Source: Hoeflea ulvae | GTDB taxonomy: Bacteria; Pseudomonadota; Alphaproteobacteria; Rhizobiales; Rhizobiaceae | Assembly (NCBI RefSeq): GCF_026619435.1 | Contig: NZ_JAOVZQ010000001.1 | Location: 1,805,501 to 1,869,500 of the forward strand | Length of the DNA: 64,000 bases | Direction: 5' to 3' | In this document: positions 16,483-26,018 of the stretch, in pieces | Position numbering within the stretch: the stretch's first letter is position 1 | Layout of the letters: each line of letters begins with the position of its first letter | Translations under genes and position numbers: made by a program | Notes under the pieces: model-generated | Database searches by the model: none | Told to the model about the DNA's origin: nothing | The model's input: the letters and a program-made list of their open reading frames with translations, nothing else

Positions 16483-17004
16483 TTACCGCACATAGACGGT
16501 TACCGAACCCTCCGCATCGGTCTTGGCGGCAACGACGCTGGAAAGCTCGACGCCTTCCGATTCAAGCTTGTTCCAGACGCCGGAATTGGCCTGAAGCGAG
16601 GTGCGAAGCTTGGAGACGGCATCCTCGTTCTGGCTCACCGCCTGGTCGATGTCTTCAGCAGACACCTCCGCGGCCGAGCCAAGCTCGACAATGTTCACAT
16701 CGCTCGCATCGGTCACGGCGCTGATATCGGAGGCAGCGTTGGTGTTGTCGCCGATGGCCGCGAGAATTTCAGCCTTGCTGGCGTCCGCGCCGTCACGCGA
16801 CGTCGTCTCTGCAGCAGCATTCACTCCCAGCGCGGGGTCGGTGACCGACGTGCCTGCCGAACCGCTGGTGGTCGCAGTGCTGGTACCGTTCTTCATCCCG
16901 ATGCTGGCTCCGGCGTCCGCGCCAACCGAACCGGCGAGGGCAGGGGCTGCGGCGAAGCTCGAGGTCATAAGAGCTGCGGTCAGAATCTTCGTCATGCGTT
17001 TCAT
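16483..17004 (-). CDS. Secreted protein of unknown function inside the urease cluster
   Basis: 173 aa. The signal peptide ends APALA at about residue 24, followed by a Gly/Ser/Thr-rich stretch (ASIGMKNGTSTATTSGSAG), an acidic Ala/Asp/Ser-rich middle and a more structured C-terminus, ending VTVYVR. There is no Cys. AAAAGGAG precedes ATG 17004. It is read against the urease genes and ends at a strong terminator, so it is an independent unit. Composition suggests a periplasmic or surface protein; I recognise no family. Confidence 0.72.
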   Translation of the reverse strand: MKRMTKILTAALMTSSFAAAPALAGSVGADAGASIGMKNGTSTATTSGSAGTSVTDPALGVNAAAETTSRDGADASKAEILAAIGDNTNAASDISAVTDASDVNIVELGSAAEVSAEDIDQAVSQNEDAVSKLRTSLQANSGVWNKLESEGVELSSVVAAKTDAEGSVTVYVR

Positions 17005-17230
17005 GGGTTAACTCCTTTTGCAGTTTCACTCGCCGCCCGTTTCGTCTCGGGCGACAAGAAAGAAACGATGCCGCGGGCGTATGGTTGCGTCGGGTTCGAA
17101 GGCCATTTCGTGAAGTTTTCATGGCGTGAAAGTGACATGACCCGACGGCCCGCCGCACCCTGCCGGCGCGCGCCGCGCTCAAGGCGGAAACCCGTTCCGC
17201 ACGCTCAAACGAACTGCATAGGATCCAGTC

Positions 17231-17536
17231 ATGATACCAGGTGAAGTCTTGACCCAGAGTGGCGACGTCGAACTCAACGCGGGCGCTGCAACGATCACGC
17301 TGAAGGTGGCCAATACCGGCGACCGTCCGGTGCAGGTCGGCAGTCATTATCATTTTTTCGAGATCAACGAGGCGCTGCGGTTTGACCGCGACAGAACCCG
17401 CGGCCTGCGGCTCGATATCGCGGCGGGCACCGCAGTCCGCTTCGAGCCAGGCCAGGAGCGCGACGTGACGCTGGTGCCGCTGTCGGGCGGACGCGAGGTC
17501 TACGGATTTCAGCAGAAGGTGATGGGGAAGCTGTGA
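17231..17536 (+). CDS. ureB: Urease subunit beta
   Basis: 101 aa, normal length for a separate beta subunit. Hallmarks are [39 protein letters not shown] and the C-terminal [13 protein letters not shown]. It must have its own promoter in the 226 bases upstream, because the preceding gene is on the other strand. It is followed by three non-urease genes before ureC. Confidence 0.96.
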   Translation: MIPGEVLTQSGDVELNAGAATITLKVANTGDRPVQVGSHYHFFEINEALRFDRDRTRGLRLDIAAGTAVRFEPGQERDVTLVPLSGGREVYGFQQKVMGKL

Positions 17537-17573
17537 GGCTTTGCCGCGCCGAAATCGGGGAAGGAGAACCCAT

Positions 17574-18389
17574 ATGTGCCATGTATGTGTGATCAACAAT
17601 GTCAAATCCTCAATGTTGTCGCGACGCGATTTCTTCCGCAAGTCCGCCGCTGCCGGCATCGCCGCAACGGCCGCAGGCGCGGTGTCAGCCAGGCCGGCGC
17701 TTGCCACGGCAACGGGAAAGGTTGTCGATCTGACCCACACTTTCGACGGTGATTTTCCGACCTTTGATGGCAAGCCGGGCATCCTCTATACCGAGAACGT
17801 CAATTTCGATCAGTCCGGCTACCAGATCTGGGAACTGACGATTTTCGAGCATTCCGGCACCCATATCGACGCGCCGCTGCATTTTTCCAAGGACGGCACC
17901 TCCGTGGCGGAACTCGATCCGCAGAACCTGATCTGTCCGCTCTGCATCATCGATATCAAGGCCAAGGCGGCGGAAGACCCCAATGCCATGGTCGAGCCCG
18001 AGGACATCGAGGCCTTTGTCAGCGCCAATGGCGAGATCCCCGAAGGGGCGTGCGTTGCCATGAATTCCGGCTGGCAGGACAAGATCGGCGAGGCCGGTTA
18101 CCGCAATGATGCCGACGGCAATTTCACCTTCCCCGGTTTTTCAAAGGCTGCGACCGACAGCCTGATGGAAATGGGCGTGGCCTCCATCGGTGTCGACACA
18201 TTGTCGCTTGATCCGGGCAATTCGGCGGATTTCGCCGTGCACACGTCCTGGCTCCCGAGCGGCCGTTTCGGCATCGAGAACCTGGCCAATCTTGACGCGC
18301 TTCCGGCCACCGGCGCAACGCTGTTTGTCGGCGCGCCGAAGCATCGCGATGGCACCGGCGGTCCGGCGCGCATCATGGCAATGGTCTAG
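17574..18389 (+). CDS. Tat-exported cyclase-family (kynurenine formamidase-like) metal hydrolase
   Basis: 271 aa. A twin-arginine signal SRRDFFRKSAAAGIAATAAG lies at about residues 17-36 and ends near ARPALA, predicting folded export to the periplasm. The cyclase/KynB metal site HSGTHIDAPLHF is complete. The C-terminal part includes GVDTLSLDPGNSADFAVH and GAPKHRDGTGGPARIMA. Family members hydrolyse formylkynurenine or cyclic amides using Zn or Mn. ATG 17574 has AAGGAGA upstream. It lies directly after ureB; a urea-related role (for example releasing urea from a cyclic ureide) would be inference only. Confidence 0.82.
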   Translation: MCHVCVINNVKSSMLSRRDFFRKSAAAGIAATAAGAVSARPALATATGKVVDLTHTFDGDFPTFDGKPGILYTENVNFDQSGYQIWELTIFEHSGTHIDAPLHFSKDGTSVAELDPQNLICPLCIIDIKAKAAEDPNAMVEPEDIEAFVSANGEIPEGACVAMNSGWQDKIGEAGYRNDADGNFTFPGFSKAATDSLMEMGVASIGVDTLSLDPGNSADFAVHTSWLPSGRFGIENLANLDALPATGATLFVGAPKHRDGTGGPARIMAMV

Positions 18390-18401
18390 GAGAAAGCCCT
18401 C

Positions 18402-18731
18402 ATGGCCCGCAAACCCGCTAATCCCGTCGAAATCTGGCAAGCCTGCGCAGGGCTCGGGATGCTGGCCTTCGAGGCCCAGGCCGTGATCGGCATGCGAATG
18501 CTGGGCATGGGCGGGGTCTGGCCGGTGTCGAAATCCGAAAACAGCAAGATGCTGGCGGAAAAACCGCCGGCATTCGCCAAGGCCGCTGTGGCAGCGGCGC
18601 GAAAGGCGGCAGCGGGCGGGCGGCCAGACCAGGTCCTGACCGCCGCCGTCAAGCCATTGACGAAAACCGCACGCGCCAACCGCAAGCGGCTGGCTGGCAA
18701 CGCGATGCCGCGCGGCAGGAAGAAGACATGA
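18402..18731 (+). CDS. Small basic protein, conserved-looking, function unknown
   Basis: 109 aa beginning MARKPANPVEIWQACAGLGM. The first 45 residues are moderately hydrophobic and amphipathic (EAQAVIGMRMLGMGGVWPV). The rest is Ala/Lys/Arg-rich (KAAVAAARKAAAGG, ARANRKRL), ending RGRKKT. This resembles short phasin-like or so-called antifreeze-annotated rhizobial proteins, but I do not assign a function. It starts 12 bases after the cyclase gene with AGGAGAAAG upstream, and its stop overlaps the next start (ATGA). Confidence 0.6.
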   Translation: MARKPANPVEIWQACAGLGMLAFEAQAVIGMRMLGMGGVWPVSKSENSKMLAEKPPAFAKAAVAAARKAAAGGRPDQVLTAAVKPLTKTARANRKRLAGNAMPRGRKKT

Positions 18732-19162
18732 GGCAGCTCACCATGATCAAGACAACCCTCATGGCCGGATGCTGTGCAGCCCTGATGGCTTCATCGGGAC
18801 TTGCCGACGAGCTGCCCGATTGCATCGATCCACAGACGCAGATGGAAATGACCTATTGCGCCGGTGTCGACTATGAAAAGGCCGATGCGGAGCTCAACAG
18901 GCTGTGGCCGGAAATTGTCGCCGCCGCCAGGTCGAATGACGAATATGTGGCCGACCTTGCCCGCGACCGCGGCGTGCCGACGACGCTGGAAGCCTTGCGC
19001 ACAGCCCAGCATGCCTGGCTCAAGTTCCGAGATGCGCAATGCGAATATGAGGCCTATGACGTCTTTGGCGGCACTGCCCAGCCGATGGTCGGCAGCCTGT
19101 GCCTTGCCCGCCTGACGCGCGAACGCATTGAGGTGCTTTCTTATGCACTCGAAACAAGGTGA
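18728..19162 (+). CDS. Secreted DUF1311/LprI-type protein
   Basis: 144 aa with a signal peptide ending SSGLA (about residue 26). The mature part has the LprI-family pattern: four Cys, a helical stretch with MTYCAGVDYEKADAELNRLWPEI, and the signature AQHAWLKFRDAQCEYEAY. Some members inhibit lysozyme. The start overlaps the previous stop (ATGA), indicating translational coupling; ATG 18743 is an alternative. It lies 57 bases before ureC. Relevance to urease is not evident. Confidence 0.8.
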   Translation: MRQLTMIKTTLMAGCCAALMASSGLADELPDCIDPQTQMEMTYCAGVDYEKADAELNRLWPEIVAAARSNDEYVADLARDRGVPTTLEALRTAQHAWLKFRDAQCEYEAYDVFGGTAQPMVGSLCLARLTRERIEVLSYALETR

Positions 19163-19219
19163 TGGCCCGGCATTTGCTTGCCGAGCTGGTTGAGAGTTTG
19201 AACAAACCGAGGATCGCCC

Positions 19220-20932
<1,713 letters not shown>

Positions 20933-21020
20933 TCGCTCTGCCGCCCCTTGATCCTCGTCAAGCCGTGCTGCGGCAGGATGATGCTATATTGATCTCTGAT
21001 ATAACGAGAAGGAGGGTTCA

Positions 21021-21470
21021 ATGTCCGGTATCAGACTGAAGCACAAGGGATGGGTTGTGGTCGCCGATGGCGAGAAAGCGCTGTTTCTGGTCAACAGCGG
21101 CACACCGGACAAACCGGCATTGCGGGTCTTCAGCGGTTTCGAACAGGCAAACCCGAAAACCGCCGTGCAAGGTGAGGACCGCCCCGGACGCCTGTCCGAT
21201 GGCATAGGCGGCGCGCACCGCAGCGCTGTGCAGGAGACCGACTGGCATCGCCTGGCCAAGCATGAATTCGCCCGCCAGATCGCGTCCAGGCTCGACGACA
21301 GCGCCCAGGCCGGCCATTTCTCGCAAATCGTCATCGTTGCGCCGGCACTGGTCATGGGTGAGTTGCGCAAGTCTCTTTCCAACGCGGTGTCGAGCAGGCT
21401 TGTTGCGGAGGTCGCCAAGGACCTGACGGGGCACCCGGTGCCCGAAATCGAGAAACTGCTTTTCGGATAG
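21021..21470 (+). CDS. Host-attachment-family protein
   Basis: 149-aa cytoplasmic protein matching the host attachment (Host_attach, AtsE-like) family of rhizobia: WVVVADGEKALFLVNSGTPD, a RPGRLSDGIGGAHRSAVQ segment, the HRLAKHEFARQIASRL helix and IVIVAPALVMGELRKSL. Despite the name, the biochemical function is unknown; the fold resembles the eRF1/Pelota-type nucleotide-binding domain in other families. AGAAGGAGG precedes ATG 21021. It lies between ureC and ureE, 9 bases before ureE, so it is in the same transcript. Confidence 0.85.
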   Translation: MSGIRLKHKGWVVVADGEKALFLVNSGTPDKPALRVFSGFEQANPKTAVQGEDRPGRLSDGIGGAHRSAVQETDWHRLAKHEFARQIASRLDDSAQAGHFSQIVIVAPALVMGELRKSLSNAVSSRLVAEVAKDLTGHPVPEIEKLLFG

Positions 21471-21479
21471 GGAGCATGC

Positions 21480-21995
21480 ATGCATCTGCCGACGGTCACG
21501 TCAGTCACAAGGGATTTTGACACCCCTGTCGCCAGCATCACGCTGGATGAAACCGCGCGGCACCGACGCCGCATGCGCATGGTCTCGGACCGGCTGGAAA
21601 ACGGGGAGACCATTGCCTTCCTGCTCGATCTGCCTCAGGCGCGGCTGTTGCGCCACGGCGACGGGCTGGTGCTTGATGACGGGCGGATCATCGAGGTGCA
21701 TGCCGTGCCTGAAGCACTGATGGAGGTCAGGGGCAGCGACCCGCGCCACCTGCTGTCGCTTGCGTGGCAGATCGGCAATCGCCATCTGGCAGCCGAGATC
21801 ACCACGGAAACGATCCGGCTCAGACGCGATCACGTGATCCGCGACATGCTCCTCGGCCTTGGCGCCTCGGTCACCGACATCGAGGCGCCCTTCGATCCCG
21901 AAGGCGGCGCCTATGGCGGGGCGCATTCGGCGCATCACCACCAGGCGCATGATCATGCCCACGCGCACGGCCACCCGGAGCACAGTCATGACTGA
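21480..21995 (+). CDS. ureE: Urease accessory protein UreE (nickel chaperone)
   Basis: 171 aa. The N-terminal domain has TLDETARHRRRMRMVSDRL and the C-terminal metal-binding domain has LLSLAWQIGNRHLAAEI. The C-terminus ends in a His-rich tail of about 20 residues (HHHQAHDHAHAHGHPEHSHD) typical of Ni-storing UreE. It delivers nickel to UreG. The stop overlaps the ATG of the DUF6434-like gene. Confidence 0.95.
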   Translation: MHLPTVTSVTRDFDTPVASITLDETARHRRRMRMVSDRLENGETIAFLLDLPQARLLRHGDGLVLDDGRIIEVHAVPEALMEVRGSDPRHLLSLAWQIGNRHLAAEITTETIRLRRDHVIRDMLLGLGASVTDIEAPFDPEGGAYGGAHSAHHHQAHDHAHAHGHPEHSHD

Positions 21996-22206
21996 CCGGC
22001 GCGACTGGCACAGCGACCCGATCACCAACGAGACACTGATCGATGCCGACTACCGCAACACCCAGAACGTGCGCCGCTTTTTCAAGGCGGCGATCGGCGA
22101 TCATTTCAAGTTCGACCGGCCTTTCATGGCCTGGATGAAATCCCACCAGGGTGCAACCATGCAGGATGCGGTGGCGGAATGGCAGCGCCGCGAGGCTGAC
22201 AAATGA
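21988..22206 (+). CDS. DUF6434-like small protein between ureE and ureF
   Basis: 72 aa starting MTDRRDWHSDPITNETLID, then YRNTQNVRRFFKAAIGDHFK, RPFMAWMKSHQG and QDAVAEWQRRE. This pattern matches the DUF6434 family of short helical proteins of unknown function. The start lies inside the end of ureE by 8 bases, and the stop overlaps the ureF start, so it is translationally coupled on both sides. A role in urease maturation is suggested by position only. Confidence 0.75.
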   Translation: MTDRRDWHSDPITNETLIDADYRNTQNVRRFFKAAIGDHFKFDRPFMAWMKSHQGATMQDAVAEWQRREADK

Positions 22207-22859
22207 CCACGACAGCGCTGCTCAAGCTGTTGAGCTGGCTGTCACCGGTGTTTCCGGTCGGCGGCTTTGCCTATTCCGCAGGTCTCGAACAGGCCGTCCA
22301 GGCCGGCCACGTGCATGATCGCAGCTCGCTTGAAGACTGGGTCATTGTGCAGATCACCCAGGGCACGCTGTGGAACGACGCGGTGATCCTGGTGGAAGCC
22401 CACCGGTCCGCGGGCGATGCGCAGGCAATAAAGGAAACCTCCAGCCTCTGCATGGCCCTGTGCGTCGGGCAGGAGCGGCTTGACGAAACCCTCAACCAGG
22501 GCACCTCCTTCATCGAGGCCGTGACGCCCTGGGTGACGCGCAGTGTCATGCCCGGCCGCAACACGCCGCTGCCGGTTGCTGTCGGGGTCGCGGCGGGGTG
22601 TGAGCAGATTGATCCGCGCATGACTGCCAGCGCCTATCTGCACGCTTTCGCCTCCAACCAGCTGCAATGCGCCATAAGGCTGTCGGTTACCGGTCAGCAG
22701 GGCGCGGCCCATGTGCTTGCCGGCCTGGAACCGGTGATCGAACGGACCGCCGAACGCGCCGCCCTCTCGACCCTGCAAGACCTTGGCGGCGCGGCCTTCA
22801 TCGCCGATATTGCCGCGATGAACCACGAGACCCTCGAACCACGGTTGTTTTTGTCATGA
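22203..22859 (+). CDS. ureF: Urease accessory protein UreF
   Basis: 218-aa helical protein that joins UreD and UreG in the pre-activation complex and checks GTP-dependent nickel insertion. Characteristic N-terminus [20 protein letters not shown] and the later [19 protein letters not shown] are present. It overlaps the upstream small gene (ATGA) and the downstream ureG (ATGA), so translation is coupled. Confidence 0.95.
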   Translation: MTTTALLKLLSWLSPVFPVGGFAYSAGLEQAVQAGHVHDRSSLEDWVIVQITQGTLWNDAVILVEAHRSAGDAQAIKETSSLCMALCVGQERLDETLNQGTSFIEAVTPWVTRSVMPGRNTPLPVAVGVAAGCEQIDPRMTASAYLHAFASNQLQCAIRLSVTGQQGAAHVLAGLEPVIERTAERAALSTLQDLGGAAFIADIAAMNHETLEPRLFLS

Positions 22860-23488
22860 CCTCATCCAACGGCCCCTTGCGCGTCGGCATCGGCGGCCCT
22901 GTCGGCTCCGGCAAGACCGCGCTGACCGACAAGCTTTGCAAGGCGATGCGCGAGCACCATTCCATCGCGGTCATCACCAATGACATCTACACCCGCGAGG
23001 ACGCCGAGGCGCTGGTGCGGATGCAGGCATTGCCCTCCGACCGTGTGGTCGGCGTCGAGACCGGCGGATGTCCGCACACGGCGATCCGCGAGGATGCGTC
23101 GCTCAATCTGCGCGCCATCGATGCACTCAACGAGCGCCACCCGGATCTCGACATCATCTTCATCGAATCCGGCGGCGACAATCTCGCGGCCACCTTTTCG
23201 CCTGACCTTGCCGATCTGACCATCTACGTGATTTCGGTGTGCCGGGGCGAGGAGATCCCGCGCAAGGGCGGGCCGGCGATCACCCGCTCGGATCTTCTGG
23301 TGATCAACAAGATGGATCTGGCGCCCCATGTCGGGGCGGATCTGGCGGTGATGGAACGCGATGCGTCCGCAGGCCGCAAGGGCCGCCCGCATCTGTTCAC
23401 CGACATGCGCCGCGGCACCGGCATTGAAGACGTCGTCGCCTTCATCGAAGAGGCCGGAGGTCTGCGTACGGCGTCCGCTGCACAATAG
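22856..23488 (+). CDS. ureG: Urease accessory GTPase UreG
   Basis: 210-aa SIMIBI GTPase that powers nickel transfer to urease. P-loop [21 protein letters not shown], the metal-binding Cys-Pro-His in [28 protein letters not shown] and the guanine motif NKMD are all intact. ATG 22856 overlaps the ureF stop. It is the last urease gene and ends 12 bases from the convergent Anbu gene. Confidence 0.97.
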   Translation: MTSSNGPLRVGIGGPVGSGKTALTDKLCKAMREHHSIAVITNDIYTREDAEALVRMQALPSDRVVGVETGGCPHTAIREDASLNLRAIDALNERHPDLDIIFIESGGDNLAATFSPDLADLTIYVISVCRGEEIPRKGGPAITRSDLLVINKMDLAPHVGADLAVMERDASAGRKGRPHLFTDMRRGTGIEDVVAFIEEAGGLRTASAAQ

Positions 23489-23500
23489 ATTGCAGGCTGC

Positions 23501-24235
23501 TCAGTCGCGGGTAAAATCCGGCAGGCTGTTGAAGGCCGTGCGCAACGCGTCCGACCAGCCGTCCGAAATCTTGCTGTAATAGGGATCGGTGGCGACCACG
23601 CGCTTCTCGTAGCCCCTGGTCAGGCTGTCGAGCTCGTAAAACTGCAGATCCAGCGGAAGTCCCACCGACAGGTTGGATTTCAGCGTCGAATCAAACGACA
23701 CATACAGCAGCTTCGTCGCCATCTCGAAGCTCATGTCGGGATCATAGGCGCGCACCAGGATCGGCTTGCCGTATTTGTGCTCGCCGATCTGGAAGAAGGG
23801 ATTGTCATCCGTGGCTTCAATGAAATTGCCTTCCGGATAGATCAGGAACATGCGCATGGCGCCGCCTGCGACCTGACCGCCGAGAATGAAGGTGGCGCTG
23901 AATGTCGACTCGCTCTGATGCCCGTTGTCCGACGCGGTCTTGATCACCTCGCGCACGGTCTCGCCGATCAGCCGGGCGACTTCGAACATCGAAGGCACCT
24001 TCATGATGCTCGGCTGCCGGTCCTCGGCGGCCTTGGAATGCTCTTCCAGCATGCTGACAACCGTCTGGGTCGTTGCCAGATTGCCGGCCGCCATGATCGT
24101 CATCAACCGGTCGCCCGGCGCGCACCAGGTGTACATCTTGCGAAAGGTCGAAATGTTGTCGACACCCGCATTCGTCCGTGTATCGGACATGAACACGAGG
24201 CCCTTGTTGAGGCGTAGTCCGACGCAATAGGTCAT
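23501..24235 (-). CDS. Anbu (proteasome-like peptidase, ancestral beta subunit)
   Basis: 244-aa Ntn-hydrolase related to HslV and the 20S proteasome beta subunit. It begins MTYCVGLRLNKGLVFMSDTR; removal of Met exposes Thr as the expected nucleophile, with Asp in SDTRTN and Lys in FRKMY at the family positions. IMAAGNLATTQTV matches the usual GxxG strand. The C-terminal region is longer than in HslV. It is the last gene of a four-gene leftward set with transglutaminase, alpha-E and ATP-grasp genes, the conserved Anbu neighbourhood. No unfoldase is adjacent. Substrate unknown. Confidence 0.93.
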   Translation of the reverse strand: MTYCVGLRLNKGLVFMSDTRTNAGVDNISTFRKMYTWCAPGDRLMTIMAAGNLATTQTVVSMLEEHSKAAEDRQPSIMKVPSMFEVARLIGETVREVIKTASDNGHQSESTFSATFILGGQVAGGAMRMFLIYPEGNFIEATDDNPFFQIGEHKYGKPILVRAYDPDMSFEMATKLLYVSFDSTLKSNLSVGLPLDLQFYELDSLTRGYEKRVVATDPYYSKISDGWSDALRTAFNSLPDFTRD

Positions 24236-24272
24236 GATCAGCGAATCCGCCCGTTAAATGAGTTCGGCGAAT

Positions 24273-25067
24273 CTATTGCTCCACTGTGATGCGGACTGCA
24301 AGCTGTTCTTCACCGGTTCCGGTGCGAATGCCCGAAATTGGCGCGGCGTCCTTGTAATCGAGGCCATAGGCAATGTGCACATAGCGGTCATCGGGCGACA
24401 TGTCGTTGGCGGGATCGAAGCCGACCCAGCCGAGCCCGTCGACATGGGCTTCCGCCCAGGCATGGCTGGCCGCCTGGTCCGGAGTTTCTTCCATCATCAG
24501 GTAGCCCGAAACATAGCGGGCCGGATAGCCCAGCACCCGGGCTGCCGCGGCAAAGGTCTGGGCATGGTCCTGGCACACACCTTTTCCCGAGGCGAGCGCG
24601 TCTTCGGCGATCGTCTGGGTCTGGGTTGCGCCCGGCACATAGGCCATCGCCTGATGCAGCGAATTCATCAGGCCGTGCAGCTGCTCGAGCGGCTCTCCCT
24701 TGGCAACGCCGCGGGCCAGTTCCCGGATCATCTTGCCGGGTTTGGTCAGCGCCGATTCCCGCTGGTAGAGCCACAGCGGCATGTAGCCGCGATGCGGTCC
24801 CGACACGCCGATCTTGTCATAGGTCTCGACCGAACCCGTCGCCACCACCCGGATCGCTTCGGTGTCGCGGCTGGCGCTCACCAGCTCGACCACATTGCCG
24901 AAATGGTCGACATATTGCGCTTCGACAGCGCCGCCCTCGACCTGCATCGACCAGGAATTGACGGTTTGCAGCTGGCTGTCCTGCGGTGTCAGTCTCAGCC
25001 GCTGCAAGGCGTAGCGCACAGGGCTCGCATAGGCGTATTCGGTCACATGGGAAATTTTAAGCAGCAT
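24273..25067 (-). CDS. Transglutaminase-like cysteine peptidase of the Anbu cluster
   Basis: 264 aa. An N-terminal bacterial transglutaminase-like beta domain (LLKISHVTEYAYASPVRYAL) is followed by the catalytic core: Cys in GKGVCQDHAQTFAAAARVLG, His in SHAWAEAHVDGLGW and Asp in GFDPANDM. Such proteins are usually peptidases or amide hydrolases. ATG 25067 is chosen because it starts the conserved N-terminus; the frame extends a little upstream inside the neighbour. It lies 5 bases downstream of the alpha-E gene. Confidence 0.92.
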   Translation of the reverse strand: MLLKISHVTEYAYASPVRYALQRLRLTPQDSQLQTVNSWSMQVEGGAVEAQYVDHFGNVVELVSASRDTEAIRVVATGSVETYDKIGVSGPHRGYMPLWLYQRESALTKPGKMIRELARGVAKGEPLEQLHGLMNSLHQAMAYVPGATQTQTIAEDALASGKGVCQDHAQTFAAAARVLGYPARYVSGYLMMEETPDQAASHAWAEAHVDGLGWVGFDPANDMSPDDRYVHIAYGLDYKDAAPISGIRTGTGEEQLAVRITVEQ

Positions 25068-25071
25068 GGAA

Positions 25072-26016
25072 TCAGTCCTGGTAGAACCGGTAGGCTTCGG
25101 CGATCTCGGCAGCAACCCGGCTGTTCTGGCTGATGAAACCCTGGAGGAATTCGTGCAGGCCCGTATCCATTATTTCCTTGATTTCCCGTTCCCGCAACAT
25201 CCCTTGCGTCGCCGCAGCCGTCTCGTGGCATGACGTCCGCTTGCCGTATTGCCGTTCCAGATAGGACAGGTTTGCATTGATCTTGTCATAGCAATAGGCC
25301 AGCGATCGCGGCATGCGGCCATTGAGGATCAGGAAATCGGCAATGTTTGAAGGCTTGTAATCGTCGTCATAGACCCAGCCATAGGAGCGGTGCGCCGAAA
25401 CCGATCTGAGGATTGATTCCCATTGCACATTGTCGAGCGACGAGCCGACATAGGAGCTTGCGGGCAGAAGCACGTAATATTTCACGTCGAGAATGCGTGA
25501 TGTGTTGTCGGCGCGCTCGATGAAGGTGCCGATGCGCGAGAAATTGTAGCGTTCGGTTCGCAGCATGGTTCCGTGAAACGCGCCGCGGATCAGGCCGGTG
25601 CGCTGCTTGATGGTGTCGATGATCGCAGGCATGTCGGCGCTCGACACACGCCGCGAGAGCTTGGCCTTGATGTCGAGATAGCATTCATTGGTTGCTTCCC
25701 AGGCTTCGCGCGTCAACGCCGTGCGCACCATCCGGCCATTGTTGCGGGCCGATTCGATGGCCGAGAGCACACTTGACGGGTTCGACTTGTCGCGCAGCAG
25801 ATAGTTGACCGCATCAGCGCTGGTCACTTCCTCGTTGGAAGCGCAGTAGCCGCCGAACACGCCGGAACTGCGCAGCACCGATTCCCAGTCTTCCTCTTGC
25901 CCGTCCATGCGCGTGAGCGCCATGCGCAGGCCGGCATCGATCAGGCGTGCGGTGTTTTCCGCGCGCTCGATATAGCGAAACATCCAAAACAGGCCGTTTG
26001 CGGTTCTTCCCAGCAT
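25072..26016 (-). CDS. Alpha-E domain protein (DUF403)
   Basis: 314-aa, mostly helical protein starting MLGRTANGLFWMFRYIERAE, the signature of the alpha-E family. Other conserved-looking parts are RYNFSRIGTFIERADNTSRI and YVGSSLDNVQWESILRS. The family always travels with circularly permuted ATP-grasp and transglutaminase-like genes and is thought to be a partner in a peptide-ligation or tagging reaction, with no proven chemistry. CTGGAGG precedes ATG 26016. Confidence 0.92.
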   Translation of the reverse strand: MLGRTANGLFWMFRYIERAENTARLIDAGLRMALTRMDGQEEDWESVLRSSGVFGGYCASNEEVTSADAVNYLLRDKSNPSSVLSAIESARNNGRMVRTALTREAWEATNECYLDIKAKLSRRVSSADMPAIIDTIKQRTGLIRGAFHGTMLRTERYNFSRIGTFIERADNTSRILDVKYYVLLPASSYVGSSLDNVQWESILRSVSAHRSYGWVYDDDYKPSNIADFLILNGRMPRSLAYCYDKINANLSYLERQYGKRTSCHETAAATQGMLREREIKEIMDTGLHEFLQGFISQNSRVAAEIAEAYRFYQD

Positions 26017-26018
26017 GT

